64,000 bases of DNA from Leptotrichia hongkongensis (GTDB lineage Bacteria; Fusobacteriota; Fusobacteriia; Fusobacteriales; Leptotrichiaceae), in assembly GCF_041538065.1 (NCBI RefSeq), contig NZ_JBGORW010000010.1, forward strand, positions 1 to 64,000, in the 5' to 3' direction. The notes under the pieces are model-generated. The model was given only the letters and a program-made list of their open reading frames with translations, did not search any database and was not told the DNA's origin. Both the position numbers and the translations under genes were made by a program. Below, piece after piece: positions 51,893-61,274 of the stretch (position 1 is its first letter; each line of letters opens with the position of its first letter).

Positions 51893-53038
51893 ATGAAAAA
51901 GTTATCAATAGCAATTCTTATCTTGGCATTTATGGCATCTTGTTCAAATAAAGAAAATGGTAACACAAAAAATAAAAATAATACTTCAAATCAAACAGCT
52001 GCCTATGTAAAGCCTCAAAATCCGCAAGGCCCTACAGTTGCACTTAACTTAACAGACTTTAAGATTGACAATGATTTTATTTTATATCAAGGTACTCCAT
52101 TCACAGGAAAAATTACGTTTGATACATTTTATGAAAGTGGATATTTTTTTGTAAAAAATGGTAAACTGGAAGGAGAATCTGAAATAAATTACAAAATGAG
52201 CGGATTTAAAAGAAAAGATGTTTTCCAAAATAATATTATTTTAAGTTTTTCACAAATAAAAAATGGAATTACAACAGAATTTATATACGAAAAAAATGAT
52301 ACATCCTATGGAAAAAAAGTAGCTGAAGTTCGTACTTCGTATGGAAAAAATTCATACATCTTTAATATAGCTAACAGTACTGGAAAAATAGAAGTTAATG
52401 GCAAAAAAGCAGATAATATTACAGTTTTAAGCAACAGTGTGAGCGGAATTGTTAAGGAAAACGGTTCTTTTTATAAAATCATCTATTCATATTCAGAAGG
52501 GCAAGTTACGGAAGAGAAGTATAAACTAGACTCTAAAGCTGACAAATCTGAAGTCTTAGTTGAAAAAAGACTTTTGGAAGCACTTTACTTGAAACCTGCT
52601 GAGAAATCGACTGGATTTATAAACGAAGAAGGAATTGAAAAATTAGATAGAATAATGTACCAGCTTGGAAAACCTGGGACTTCAACACCAACTTCAGGAC
52701 AGCCAGCAGACCCTAATGCAACAGTTGTACCAAATACGGCACCTCAACAAAATCAATCTGGAACAAATCAGAATGATGACGATTTAGCAACATTAGACCG
52801 AGTTTACGATGAAGTAATGCATAAAAATAATTTGGCAATATTAAATACGTTTTCAAAAGAGAAATTAGGCTATATAAGGAATACACTTTTTGCCAAGAAA
52901 GGATATAAATTTAAAAATCCTAAATATTCAAGCTACTTTTCTCAAAAAAGCTGGTATAATGGAATATATGATTCCGATGAAATATTAAATCCAGAAGAAA
53001 AAAGATTTGCTCTCATAATTAAGGAACGAGAAAAATAA
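51893..53038 (+). CDS. Lipoprotein with C-terminal YARHG-like domain
   Basis: A 381-residue lipoprotein with lipobox MASCSNK (Cys17). A Ser/Asn-rich tether follows, then a beta-rich domain (about 45-230), a Pro/Gln/Asn-rich linker (about 250-290), and a C-terminal domain (about 300-381) with LGYIRNTLFAKKGYKFKNPK and SYFSQKSWYNG, typical of YARHG. YARHG domains are extracellular and often linked to peptidoglycan-related or surface proteins. Function unknown. Confidence 0.75.
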   Translation: MKKLSIAILILAFMASCSNKENGNTKNKNNTSNQTAAYVKPQNPQGPTVALNLTDFKIDNDFILYQGTPFTGKITFDTFYESGYFFVKNGKLEGESEINYKMSGFKRKDVFQNNIILSFSQIKNGITTEFIYEKNDTSYGKKVAEVRTSYGKNSYIFNIANSTGKIEVNGKKADNITVLSNSVSGIVKENGSFYKIIYSYSEGQVTEEKYKLDSKADKSEVLVEKRLLEALYLKPAEKSTGFINEEGIEKLDRIMYQLGKPGTSTPTSGQPADPNATVVPNTAPQQNQSGTNQNDDDLATLDRVYDEVMHKNNLAILNTFSKEKLGYIRNTLFAKKGYKFKNPKYSSYFSQKSWYNGIYDSDEILNPEEKRFALIIKEREK

Positions 53039-53142
53039 TATAGTAAAACTTATTTAAAACTAAACTCAAAAGCTATGACTATTTTACTCAAACAATAAAT
53101 TTATATAATTTTAGCAGTTTAAGTTAAAATAGGTTTGAGTAT
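53039..53142 (-). repeat. Dispersed ~105-bp palindromic intergenic repeat, copy 2
   Basis: Inverted copy of the element at 5711-5817, starting TATAGTAAAACTTATTTAAA and ending AGGTTTGAGTAT. It begins immediately after the stop codon of the YARHG lipoprotein gene. Confidence 0.8.
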
Positions 53143-53174
53143 GTAATCAAAAAACTGAAATATAAGGAGGAAAA

Positions 53175-54662
53175 ATGGAAAATCAGAATAATATAAAAAA
53201 TGAAGAAAATAATACAAACTCTAATAACAACCAGTCTCAGGGATTTCTCGACAATATTCTTTCAAAGGACAACAACCAAAATAAACTTTTTTTAAAAAGT
53301 ATTTTTGGATTAAGTGCTGCAATCTTAGCTGGAATACTGTGGCTAGCATTCAAAGGGCTTATGTTCTACATGCAAATTAAAAAGGTAGAAAAAGCCTCTT
53401 CCGGTTCAGATTTGATGGGAGGACTAGGGGCTCTTGGAGATGCTGGAACATCCATGCTGAATATTTTTCAAACTATTTCAAATGTTCATAACATCTTTAA
53501 ATTTGGAACAATTCTATTAATAATCGTGCTTGTTCTGTCATATTTAAAAATGAAAAAGGGAAATTTGACAAGCAATTTTACAAAAATAAATTATTTATCA
53601 GCAGTTGGAGTCGCATTAATCGGAATTCTAGAAATTGTAAAAGTGGATAAATATATGAATATAGTAAAAAATCCACTTGCAGCTGGAATGTCAATGATGA
53701 GCAATCAGCAGGAAATACCAAATCCAAATCCGAAACTATGGATATTCTTTTCAGTGCTGTTCCTAATTCTAGCAGTTATTTCTACAACAACAAACTATTT
53801 CAAGGCATTTAAAAGCAAGGACTTTGAAATGGCGGATGTACAAGCAGGAATCCAAACTGCCAAAGAAAAATACAACAAGATGGATTCAGGACAAAAGAAA
53901 AAAATTGGAATTATAGCGGCTGTAATCGTAGGAGCATTGGTACTTTACAATATTGGCGTGAATTATATATTTTTAGATAATGTCGATTTTAGCAAAGCTT
54001 ATGCTGTCAGAGTCACTGGAGATTCAGAAAATGCGTCAATATCATGGGAGACAAAATACGACTACTATTACAAGATAAAAGAGGAAGCGAATAATAATAA
54101 GAAAGCACAAAAAGAAATGGAATTTCTAGATAATGGAGAAATTAGCATTGACTATCCTAAAGACAAGCAGTTTAAAAATGGAGACACAGTAACAGTGAAT
54201 TTCACATATAATAAGGATTTAGCCAAAAAATTAAAAATTCGCCCTAAAAATACAAAAGTAAAAATAAAAATAGAAAATCTTCCAAAAATCGCAAAAGAAG
54301 TTAATGAAGTAAAAAATTTAAAGGCATTTGTAACAAAACTTTCTCAAGCCAGGCTCGAAAATACCTATGACAACATGGCTTTCTATAATGTCGTTGATTT
54401 GTCTACATACTCAGCATTGCCAAATATTTATTACAAAAAAGACGATAGCGGACACTTGACTTTAAAATATTTTTACGGCTCTGTTTCTGCTGGAGAAGAA
54501 ATTTTAGCGGTTACAGTAAAAAAAATTATTCTAGATAAAAATGGCAATATCATTTCATATGATGATAATAAATTGGATGATAAAAATAACTATGAAAAAT
54601 ATTACAGCATTCCTGAAATAGAAGCTGCAATGAATTCAGAAGGATATATGCTGTTAAATTAA
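53175..54662 (+). CDS. Large membrane protein of unknown function
   Basis: A 495-residue protein. The Asn-rich N-terminus (first 30 residues) is cytoplasmic-like. Five hydrophobic segments are visible (about 43-67, 112-128, 143-160, 190-207 and 248-268). The C-terminal 220 residues form an extracytoplasmic domain containing GEISIDYPKDKQFKNGDTVT and a region resembling a lipoprotein-like beta domain. I recognise no family. It closes the cluster and has a terminator directly after it. Confidence 0.7.
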   Translation: MENQNNIKNEENNTNSNNNQSQGFLDNILSKDNNQNKLFLKSIFGLSAAILAGILWLAFKGLMFYMQIKKVEKASSGSDLMGGLGALGDAGTSMLNIFQTISNVHNIFKFGTILLIIVLVLSYLKMKKGNLTSNFTKINYLSAVGVALIGILEIVKVDKYMNIVKNPLAAGMSMMSNQQEIPNPNPKLWIFFSVLFLILAVISTTTNYFKAFKSKDFEMADVQAGIQTAKEKYNKMDSGQKKKIGIIAAVIVGALVLYNIGVNYIFLDNVDFSKAYAVRVTGDSENASISWETKYDYYYKIKEEANNNKKAQKEMEFLDNGEISIDYPKDKQFKNGDTVTVNFTYNKDLAKKLKIRPKNTKVKIKIENLPKIAKEVNEVKNLKAFVTKLSQARLENTYDNMAFYNVVDLSTYSALPNIYYKKDDSGHLTLKYFYGSVSAGEEILAVTVKKIILDKNGNIISYDDNKLDDKNNYEKYYSIPEIEAAMNSEGYMLLN

Positions 54663-54680
54663 AACAATAATAAATTTTTT

Positions 54681-54705
54681 AACTGGGATTTCTCCCAGTT
54701 TTTTT
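54681..54705 (+). terminator. Terminator of the secreted-protein cluster
   Basis: AACTGGGA and TCCCAGTT form a perfect 8-bp stem with a 4-nt loop, followed by a T-run. Confidence 0.85.
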
Positions 54706-54750
54706 CTTCTCTAAAACTTCCCCAAAACAAAAAAACCATCCCAAAAAGCC

Positions 54751-54773
54751 AAAAAACTTTTCAAGACAGTTTT
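54751..54773 (-). terminator. Possible terminator of the liv operon
   Basis: On the minus strand AAAACT and AGTTTT form a 6-bp stem followed by T. It is weak but lies about 30 nt after the livF stop codon. Confidence 0.35.
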
Positions 54774-54802
54774 CAAAAACAAATATTCTAATTTTTTTAT
54801 TT

Positions 54803-55516
54803 TTATCCTCCAAGATAAGCCTTCTTAATTTCAGGATTTGTAAGCAGTTCCTTCCCTGTTCCTTCCAGAATTATTTTTCCAGTTTCCAGAACGTAGCCTC
54901 TGTCTGCAATTGATAGTGCCATATTGGCATTTTGTTCCACTAACAGCACAGTTACGTTTTCTTCTTTATTAATTCTTACAATTATGTTAAAAATTTCCTG
55001 CACTAATAACGGTGCTAGTCCCATTGACGGCTCATCTAGCAATAATAGTGAAGGATTTGACATTAAGGCTCTTGCCATTGCTAGCATTTGCTGTTCTCCT
55101 CCACTCATTGTTCCTGCCATCTGTTTTTTACGTTCAGCAAGTCGTGGAAACAGTGAGAACATATGCTCCATATCTTTTTTTATTTGATCTGTATCATTTC
55201 TTGTAAATGCTCCCATTTCCAAATTTTCCAGTACAGTTAATTCTGTAAAGATTCTACGTCCTTCTGGAACATGTGCCATTCCACGGCTGACAAGCTTGTA
55301 AGCATCAATGTTAGTTACATTTTCCCCACTTAGGGAAATTTCTCCCGATTTTATTGGTACAAGCCCTGAAATAGCGTGAAGTGTAGATGTTTTTCCTGCA
55401 CCATTTGCACCAATTAGAGAAACGATTTCACCTTTTTTTATCTGAAATGAAATGTTTTTTATAGCGTGAATTCCGCCATAATATACATTTAAATCATTTA
55501 CATTTAAAATATTCAC
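54803..55516 (-). CDS. livF: Branched-chain amino-acid ABC transporter ATPase LivF
   Basis: A 237-residue ATPase. Walker A is GANGAGKTSTLHAI (about 38-51), signature is MSGGEQQMLAMA, Walker B is LLLLDEPSMGLAPL. The GMAHVPEGRRIFTELTV segment is LivF-typical. With LivG it drives the LivHM channel. It is the last gene of the liv operon. Confidence 0.95.
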   Translation of the reverse strand: MNILNVNDLNVYYGGIHAIKNISFQIKKGEIVSLIGANGAGKTSTLHAISGLVPIKSGEISLSGENVTNIDAYKLVSRGMAHVPEGRRIFTELTVLENLEMGAFTRNDTDQIKKDMEHMFSLFPRLAERKKQMAGTMSGGEQQMLAMARALMSNPSLLLLDEPSMGLAPLLVQEIFNIIVRINKEENVTVLLVEQNANMALSIADRGYVLETGKIILEGTGKELLTNPEIKKAYLGG

Positions 55517-55559
55517 TTTTCCTCCTTTTTGCTAATTTTATTTAATTTCTTCTTAAATT

Positions 55560-56318
55560 TTATTCTCCTAAATAAGCTGCAATAACTTCCTTATTATTTT
55601 GAATCTCATCAGGAAGACCTGAAGCAATAATTCTCCCAAAATTTAGCACATAAAGTCTTTCACAAATTCCCATTACTAAGTCCATATCATGCTCGATTAG
55701 CAGGATTGCAATTTTAAATTTATTTCTTATAAAGCTGATTGTGTTCATTAGCTCTTTTGTTTCGTTTGGATTCATTCCTGCTGCTGGTTCATCCAATAGC
55801 AATAATTTGGGATTTGTTGCCAAAGCTCTTGCTATCTCCAATTTTCTTTGCTGTCCATAAGACAAGTTTCCAGCTGTAATATTTGCCATTTCAGCCATAT
55901 CAAAAATATCCAGTAAATCAAGTGCCTTATCTGTTATTTCCTTTTCTTCCTTCCAAAATCTAGGAAGTCTAAAAATCGCTTCAAAAGTATTATATTTCAT
56001 ACTGCTGTTAAGTGCCAGCTTTACATTGTCAAGCACTGTTAATTCCTTAAACAGTCTTATATTTTGAAATGTTCTGGCAACTCCCAAAGCAACTATCTGT
56101 GGAGTAGTTTTTTTATTTATACTAATCTGATTTATAGAAATATCTCCGTCAGTAGGTTTGTAAACACCTGTCAGCAAGTTAAATATTGTTGTTTTTCCAG
56201 CTCCATTTGGACCAATTAATCCAACTAGCTCACCTTCCTTAATTTCAATATTAACATTATCAACAGCTCTTAGACCTCCAAAAGATATTCCCAAATCTGT
56301 CGTTTTTAATAATGACAT
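55560..56318 (-). CDS. livG: Branched-chain amino-acid ABC transporter ATPase LivG
   Basis: A 252-residue ATPase with Walker A GPNGAGKTTIFNLL, signature LSYGQQRKLEIA, and Walker B LLLLDEPAAGMNP followed by the LivG-specific long C-terminus with IEHDMDLVM. The signature reads LSYGQ, which is usual for LivG. It lies 43 nt before livF. Confidence 0.95.
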   Translation of the reverse strand: MSLLKTTDLGISFGGLRAVDNVNIEIKEGELVGLIGPNGAGKTTIFNLLTGVYKPTDGDISINQISINKKTTPQIVALGVARTFQNIRLFKELTVLDNVKLALNSSMKYNTFEAIFRLPRFWKEEKEITDKALDLLDIFDMAEMANITAGNLSYGQQRKLEIARALATNPKLLLLDEPAAGMNPNETKELMNTISFIRNKFKIAILLIEHDMDLVMGICERLYVLNFGRIIASGLPDEIQNNKEVIAAYLGE

Positions 56319-56385
56319 ATTTTATCTCCTATTTTACTTCATTTTTATATTTATCAAAAATATTTAATTCTAACTTTTCATTTTT

Positions 56386-57480
56386 TTAATTCTTGTTATT
56401 TCTATAATTTCTAAGTTTATTAATTCTTCTCTTTGTTCCTGCAAATGTAAATTCCTTCGTACCAAAAATTCCTTTTGGACGGAAAATCATTAATGAAATC
56501 AATATAATTGCATAAACTAAGTATCTAAACTGCGAAACATCTCTCAATCTTTCATTTAGAAGTGTCAAAATCGTTGCAGCGATAATCGCTCCCGTAATAC
56601 TTCCAAGTCCACCTAACACTACCATAACAAGAATTTCTATTGAGAATAAAAATCCAAATTTATCTGGTGTCAAAATTCCAATATTATGAGCAAATAACGA
56701 TCCTCCAACTCCAGCAAAAAATGCTGAAAAAGCAAATCCATAAAGTTTTACACGATTTAAGCCGATTCCTATATTTTCTGCCGCAATTTCATCTTCTCTA
56801 ATTGACAGAATCTCTTTCCCTTTTCGAGAAGTCATTGCCATTGCGATTATAATAATCGAGATAACTACAATGAAATATGTATTTGAAAAATCTAGAATTG
56901 TTGGAATATTGTTAAGTCCAGTTGCTCCACCTAAAAAGTCCAGATTTTGAATAATATATTTTACAATTTCTCCAAATGCTAAAGTAATAATTGCAAGATA
57001 ATCCCCTCTTAACCTTAGCGTACTTCCACCAACAAGAAATCCAAATACAGCCGCAACCATCCCTCCAAACAATGATACCAGTATTAACTGTAAAAATGGC
57101 GGTAAATTATAATTTACGAGTATTTTTGAAATAAATGCCGCTGAATATCCACCAATTGCAATAAATCCAGCTTGCCCCAAATTAAGCTGTCCCATAAGCC
57201 CAACTGTTATGTTTAAGCTTACTGCAAATAAAACAAAAATTAATATGTTTATATATATTCCTTTTGTATAACTGAAAGCATCATTTGGATCAAAAGTAAA
57301 GCTTAAGACGATATAAAGTGCAATTATTGAAATAAATGTAACAACATAATTTTTTACTTTTAATTTGTTAAAATAGTTCAAATTTTGCCATTTATATTCT
57401 TTTGTTTCTTTATGCTTTTTTTCTGCACTATCTATATTTTTTGCTTTTACATCTTTATTAGTTTTTTCCATATTTCCCAT
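56386..57480 (-). CDS. livM: Branched-chain amino-acid ABC transporter permease LivM
   Basis: A 364-residue permease with about nine membrane spans. It has the LivM segments LNITVGLMGQLNLGQAGFIA and LAIITLAFGEIVKYI, and SREDEIAAENIG-like SIREDEIAAENIGIGLNRVK as the ATPase-contact loop. An unusually charged N-terminal extension of about 40 residues (KTNKDVKAKNIDSAEKKHK) precedes the first helix. Confidence 0.94.
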   Translation of the reverse strand: MGNMEKTNKDVKAKNIDSAEKKHKETKEYKWQNLNYFNKLKVKNYVVTFISIIALYIVLSFTFDPNDAFSYTKGIYINILIFVLFAVSLNITVGLMGQLNLGQAGFIAIGGYSAAFISKILVNYNLPPFLQLILVSLFGGMVAAVFGFLVGGSTLRLRGDYLAIITLAFGEIVKYIIQNLDFLGGATGLNNIPTILDFSNTYFIVVISIIIIAMAMTSRKGKEILSIREDEIAAENIGIGLNRVKLYGFAFSAFFAGVGGSLFAHNIGILTPDKFGFLFSIEILVMVVLGGLGSITGAIIAATILTLLNERLRDVSQFRYLVYAIILISLMIFRPKGIFGTKEFTFAGTKRRINKLRNYRNNKN

Positions 57481-57495
57481 TTTCCTCCTTTCAAA

Positions 57496-58392
57496 TTATA
57501 CTTTTTCCTTCATATTCTTTCCAAATAGCCCATTTGGTCTAAAAATTAATATTAATATCAGTACACCAAATACAATAGGATTTGCCCAAGTTGTAAGCGA
57601 TGAGCCTTTTACATATGCTTCAAGAAGTCCTAAGACATATCCACCAACCATAGCTCCTGGAATACTTCCAATTCCTCCAAATACAGCCGCAATAAATGCC
57701 TTCAATCCTGGCAGCATTCCCATATATGGCTCAATTTGCGGATAAACAATCGCATACAATGCTCCACCCAATGCACCAAGCCCTGATCCAATTGCAAATG
57801 TTATGGCAATAGTCTTATTTACATTAATTCCCATAAGCTGTGCAGCTCCTGTATCCTGCGAAACTGCTCTTGTTGCTTTTCCTAATTTTGTATTTTTAAT
57901 AAATAAATTTAGGGCAATCATACAAATTGAAGTAACTACAATTACAAATATTGTAAGCATACTGATGCTTAAAAATCCTAAATTAATCTTGTTGTTGTTT
58001 GATAAAAATGCTGGTATATATTTCTGATCAATAACTTTTGGATTTGCTCCAAATATTATAAGTGCCAAACTTTCTAGCAAAAAGCTCATTCCAATTGCTG
58101 TAATAAGTGCCGAAATTTTAGGTGCATTTCTAATTGGACGATATGCAAAAAAATCAATTACAACTCCCATAATAGAACATAAAATAATTGATAAAACAAT
58201 AGCCAGTATTAATGGCATTCCATTTGACACAGCGATAAGTGTAGCATAAGCTCCCACCATAAGTATATCTCCATGTGCAAAATTTATAAGTTTAACGATA
58301 CCATAAACCATTGTATATCCCAACGCAATAAGGGCATAAATGCTTCCAGTCTGCAGTCCGTTAATAGTCTGTTCAATAAAGCTCTTTAACAT
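57496..58392 (-). CDS. livH: Branched-chain amino-acid ABC transporter permease LivH
   Basis: A permease of about 298 residues beginning MLKSFIEQTINGLQTGSIYA, the usual LivH N-terminus. ALGYTMVYGIVKLINFAHGD and the ATPase-contact loop RAVSQDTGAAQLMGINVNK are diagnostic. ATG 58392 has a GAGGAG box upstream; a start at 58422 would add ten residues without a ribosome binding site. It leads livM by about 15 nt. Confidence 0.94.
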   Translation of the reverse strand: MLKSFIEQTINGLQTGSIYALIALGYTMVYGIVKLINFAHGDILMVGAYATLIAVSNGMPLILAIVLSIILCSIMGVVIDFFAYRPIRNAPKISALITAIGMSFLLESLALIIFGANPKVIDQKYIPAFLSNNNKINLGFLSISMLTIFVIVVTSICMIALNLFIKNTKLGKATRAVSQDTGAAQLMGINVNKTIAITFAIGSGLGALGGALYAIVYPQIEPYMGMLPGLKAFIAAVFGGIGSIPGAMVGGYVLGLLEAYVKGSSLTTWANPIVFGVLILILIFRPNGLFGKNMKEKV

Positions 58393-58545
58393 ATTTAAAA
58401 ACTCCTCATACTTTTTACTCATACGTTTATTTTCTACTCATATACTTAGGCAACCTTAAAACTATACTCCTTATTTGTATTCAAAAAATTAGTATAATCT
58501 TAAAGCTGCTTACGTATATTTACCCAAATTAATTTCTTCTTTTTA

Positions 58546-58602
58546 GATAAAAAAAGTTCCAGAGTGTTAGAAGAAAAAAACTTCTCCTAACAACCGAACT
58601 TT
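58546..58602 (-). terminator. Terminator between livK and livH
   Basis: On the minus strand AAAGTTC (58596-58602) and GAACTTT (58553-58559) close a long hairpin whose inner arms (TTGTTAGGAGAAG / CTTCTAACA) also pair; a T-run follows. It would separate abundant binding-protein mRNA from the channel genes. Confidence 0.75.
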
Positions 58603-58630
58603 ATAATAATTATTATTTTCTATATTATTT

Positions 58631-59746
58631 CTAGAATTTTTCCTTCAATGTAAGTTTTCCGTCTTTCACTTCAATAAATGTAACTTTTTTCTCAGGATTT
58701 CTTTCTGCATCAAATTTTAATGAACCAGTAACTAAAGTACCGTCAAATTTTTTGATTGCTTCTCTTATAGCATCTTTTGAAGACAAGTCAGAAACATTTT
58801 TTAATGCTGTTTCTAAAATAGTTCCTGTATCATATCCTAAAGCAGCGAAAATAATTGGATCTATTTTATATTCATTTTTGTATGCAGCAATGAATTTTTG
58901 TACATTTTGATCAGGATCGTCTGGTGCAAACTGACTTGCGAAAACTGCTCCATTTGCAACTTTTCCAAAGTTAGTCTGGATTCCATCCCATCCATCTCCA
59001 CCCATAAATTGAGCGTTTATTCCAAGTTCTTTTGCTTGTGTCAAGATTAATCCAATTGTGTTGTAGTAATCAGGTACGAAAATTACTTCAGGATTATATC
59101 CTTTTACTTTTGTAAGTAATGCTCTAAAGTCTTTGTCATCAGCAGTATATTGTTCTTCTTTTACTTGAATTCCTTCTTTTTTAGCTTGTTCCTTAAATGC
59201 ATTTGCAAGCCCTACAGAATAATCACTTCCTGTATTTGTTAAAACTGTAACATTTTTACGTCCTTTTGATTTTGCATATTTTGCAACAACAACACCTTGA
59301 TAAGGATCTGTAAATGTAGTTCTAAATACATAATCTTTTCCTTTTGTAATATCAAATGCAGTTCCAGTTGCTGTAATCATAGGAATTTTAGCTTGTTGTG
59401 CAAGCGGTGCAATTGCAAGAGATGGTCCAGATGTAACTTCTCCTACAAAGATGTCAATTTTGTCTTGTGAAACCATTTTTTTAAATGCATTAATTGCTTC
59501 CTGTACATCACCTTTACTGTCTGCTTCTACAATTTCAATTTTTTTACCATTAATTCCACCAGCGGCATTTATTTCTTTTACTTTCAATTTAAATCCGTTT
59601 ATTGTACTTGTTCCATATTGTGCCACATTTCCAGTTAATGCTCCTATAACACCAACTTTTATAACATTCTTGTCCTTAGATGCTTTTGCTCCACAGCTTA
59701 GCACAAATAATGCCAATAATGAAACTAAAAATAATATTTTTTTCAT
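58631..59746 (-). CDS. Branched-chain amino-acid binding lipoprotein, LivK paralogue 1
   Basis: A 371-residue receptor with lipoprotein signal ending LSCGAKAS (Cys18). Typical LivK motifs are IKVGVIGALTGNVAQYG and GINGKKIEIVEADSKGDVQE. It is highly similar to the product encoded upstream (59800-60912), sharing for example TKGKDYVFRTTFTDPYQG. It precedes livH but is followed by a terminator. Ligand set may differ from its twin. Confidence 0.93.
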   Translation of the reverse strand: MKKILFLVSLLALFVLSCGAKASKDKNVIKVGVIGALTGNVAQYGTSTINGFKLKVKEINAAGGINGKKIEIVEADSKGDVQEAINAFKKMVSQDKIDIFVGEVTSGPSLAIAPLAQQAKIPMITATGTAFDITKGKDYVFRTTFTDPYQGVVVAKYAKSKGRKNVTVLTNTGSDYSVGLANAFKEQAKKEGIQVKEEQYTADDKDFRALLTKVKGYNPEVIFVPDYYNTIGLILTQAKELGINAQFMGGDGWDGIQTNFGKVANGAVFASQFAPDDPDQNVQKFIAAYKNEYKIDPIIFAALGYDTGTILETALKNVSDLSSKDAIREAIKKFDGTLVTGSLKFDAERNPEKKVTFIEVKDGKLTLKEKF

Positions 59747-59799
59747 TGTTGTTCTCCTCTGCTATATTTTTATAATTAATTTATTTTATTTTTTTTAAA

Positions 59800-60912
59800 T
59801 TAAAATTTTTCTTTTAATGTAAGTTTTCCACCCTTTACCTCAATAAATGTAACTGCTTTTTCAGGATTTCTATCTGCATCAAATTTTAATTTTCCAGTTA
59901 TAAGATCAATTCCACTAACTCCATTCATAGCTTCTTTTATAGATGGCCCTGTCAAATCTTTTGCTGATTTCAATGCAGCTTCCACAATTTCCACTGTGTC
60001 ATATCCAAGTGCGGCAAACATTATTGGTTCTTTATGGAACTTAGCTTGGTAATCTTTCATAAATTTCTGAACATTTTCAGCTTTATCTTCTGGAGAAAAT
60101 TGGCTTGCAAAAATTGCTCCTTCTGCAACTGCTCCAAAGTTAGTCTGAATTCCGTCCCATCCATCTCCACCAAAATATTGAGCTGTTATTCCCAAATCTT
60201 TTGCTTGAGAAATAATTAATCCAATTGTATTGTAATAATCAGGTATGAAGATAGCTTGTGGATTTTGTCCTTTTACTTTTGTTAAAATCGCTTTAAAATC
60301 TTTATCATCATTTGTATATTTTTCTTCAGTAATAGTTATTCCATCTTTTTTAGCTTGTTCTTTAAATGCGTTTGCAATTCCTACAGAATAATCATTTGAA
60401 GAATTTGTTAAAATTGCAATTGATTTTACACCTTTAGCTTTTGCATATTTTGCAGTAGCAGTTCCTTGATAAGGATCTGTAAATGTAGTTCTAAATACAT
60501 AATCTTTTCCTTTTGTGACATCAAGACTTGTAGCAGTTGCTGAAATCAAAGGTACTTTTGCTTGCTGTGCAAGTCCTGAAATAGCTTGTGATGTAGCTGA
60601 TACAACTTCTCCAATTACAACACTCACTTTATCCTGTGAAACCATTTTTTTAAATGCATTCACTGATTCCTGAACGTCTCCTTTGCTATCCGCAATGACA
60701 AGCTCAATTTTTTTTCCATTAATTCCACCTGCATTATTAATGGCATCAACTTTAAGTTCAACACCTTCTTTTACTGCAGTTCCGTATTGTGCATAATTTC
60801 CAGTAAGCGGTGCAATAACTCCTATTTTTATAACATTTCCATCAGTTGATTTTTTCCCACAGCCAACAATAAATGCCGTGACTAATAACATCATCAGAAA
60901 TATTTTTTTCAT
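59800..60912 (-). CDS. Branched-chain amino-acid binding lipoprotein, LivK paralogue 2
   Basis: A 370-residue receptor with lipoprotein signal ending FIVGCGKKST (Cys18). IKIGVIAPLTGNYAQYG and ADSKGDVQESVNAFKKMVSQ mark the LivK family. It is a tandem duplicate of the neighbouring gene, from which it differs most around ligand-proximal loops (for example SATATSLD versus TATGTAFD). It is first in the liv gene series and has its own promoter with a leader of about 120 nt. Confidence 0.93.
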   Translation of the reverse strand: MKKIFLMMLLVTAFIVGCGKKSTDGNVIKIGVIAPLTGNYAQYGTAVKEGVELKVDAINNAGGINGKKIELVIADSKGDVQESVNAFKKMVSQDKVSVVIGEVVSATSQAISGLAQQAKVPLISATATSLDVTKGKDYVFRTTFTDPYQGTATAKYAKAKGVKSIAILTNSSNDYSVGIANAFKEQAKKDGITITEEKYTNDDKDFKAILTKVKGQNPQAIFIPDYYNTIGLIISQAKDLGITAQYFGGDGWDGIQTNFGAVAEGAIFASQFSPEDKAENVQKFMKDYQAKFHKEPIMFAALGYDTVEIVEAALKSAKDLTGPSIKEAMNGVSGIDLITGKLKFDADRNPEKAVTFIEVKGGKLTLKEKF

Positions 60913-61041
60913 ACTCTCATCATCCTTTCTCTCTTAAATTCTTTGCATCGTCAAAGCATTGTTAGAAAAACATATAATAAATATCAAATAAAATACTATT
61001 ACTATTAATCTAAAACAAACTTTCACTTACTTATGTCTAAT

Positions 61042-61047
61042 ATTATA
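61042..61047 (-). promoter_or_regulatory. Extended -10 promoter of the liv operon
   Basis: On the minus strand TATGATATAAT contains TGATATAAT, the same extended -10 as before the second mreB. The leader of about 120 nt has a small hairpin CTTTG/CAAAG near 60950 but no recognised riboswitch. Confidence 0.5.
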
Positions 61048-61213
61048 TCATAAAAGGGTAAAGAAATGAAATTATTTTTAAAAATTTATTGTATGCTCAA
61101 ACTTTTTTTTAATAAAATCAATAAAAATAAAATCTACACGATTACCAAAATTCTTAATATAAACCAATATTAATTTTGATAAAAAAATATTTTGTTTATC
61201 TAATTATTTTTTC

Positions 61214-61241
61214 AAAAAAAAACTACCACATATCGTGGTAG
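61214..61241 (-). terminator. Terminator of the outer membrane protein gene
   Basis: On the minus strand CTACCACGA and TGTGGTAG form a near-perfect stem followed by nine T. Confidence 0.9.
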
Positions 61242-61274
61242 CAAAAATACTATCTATTTTTTATTTACTAAATA

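Noticed and set aside
60912..61040. Amino-acid-sensing riboswitch in the liv leader
   Set aside because: Only a small CTTTG/CAAAG hairpin is visible; nothing matches a known class or a T-box.
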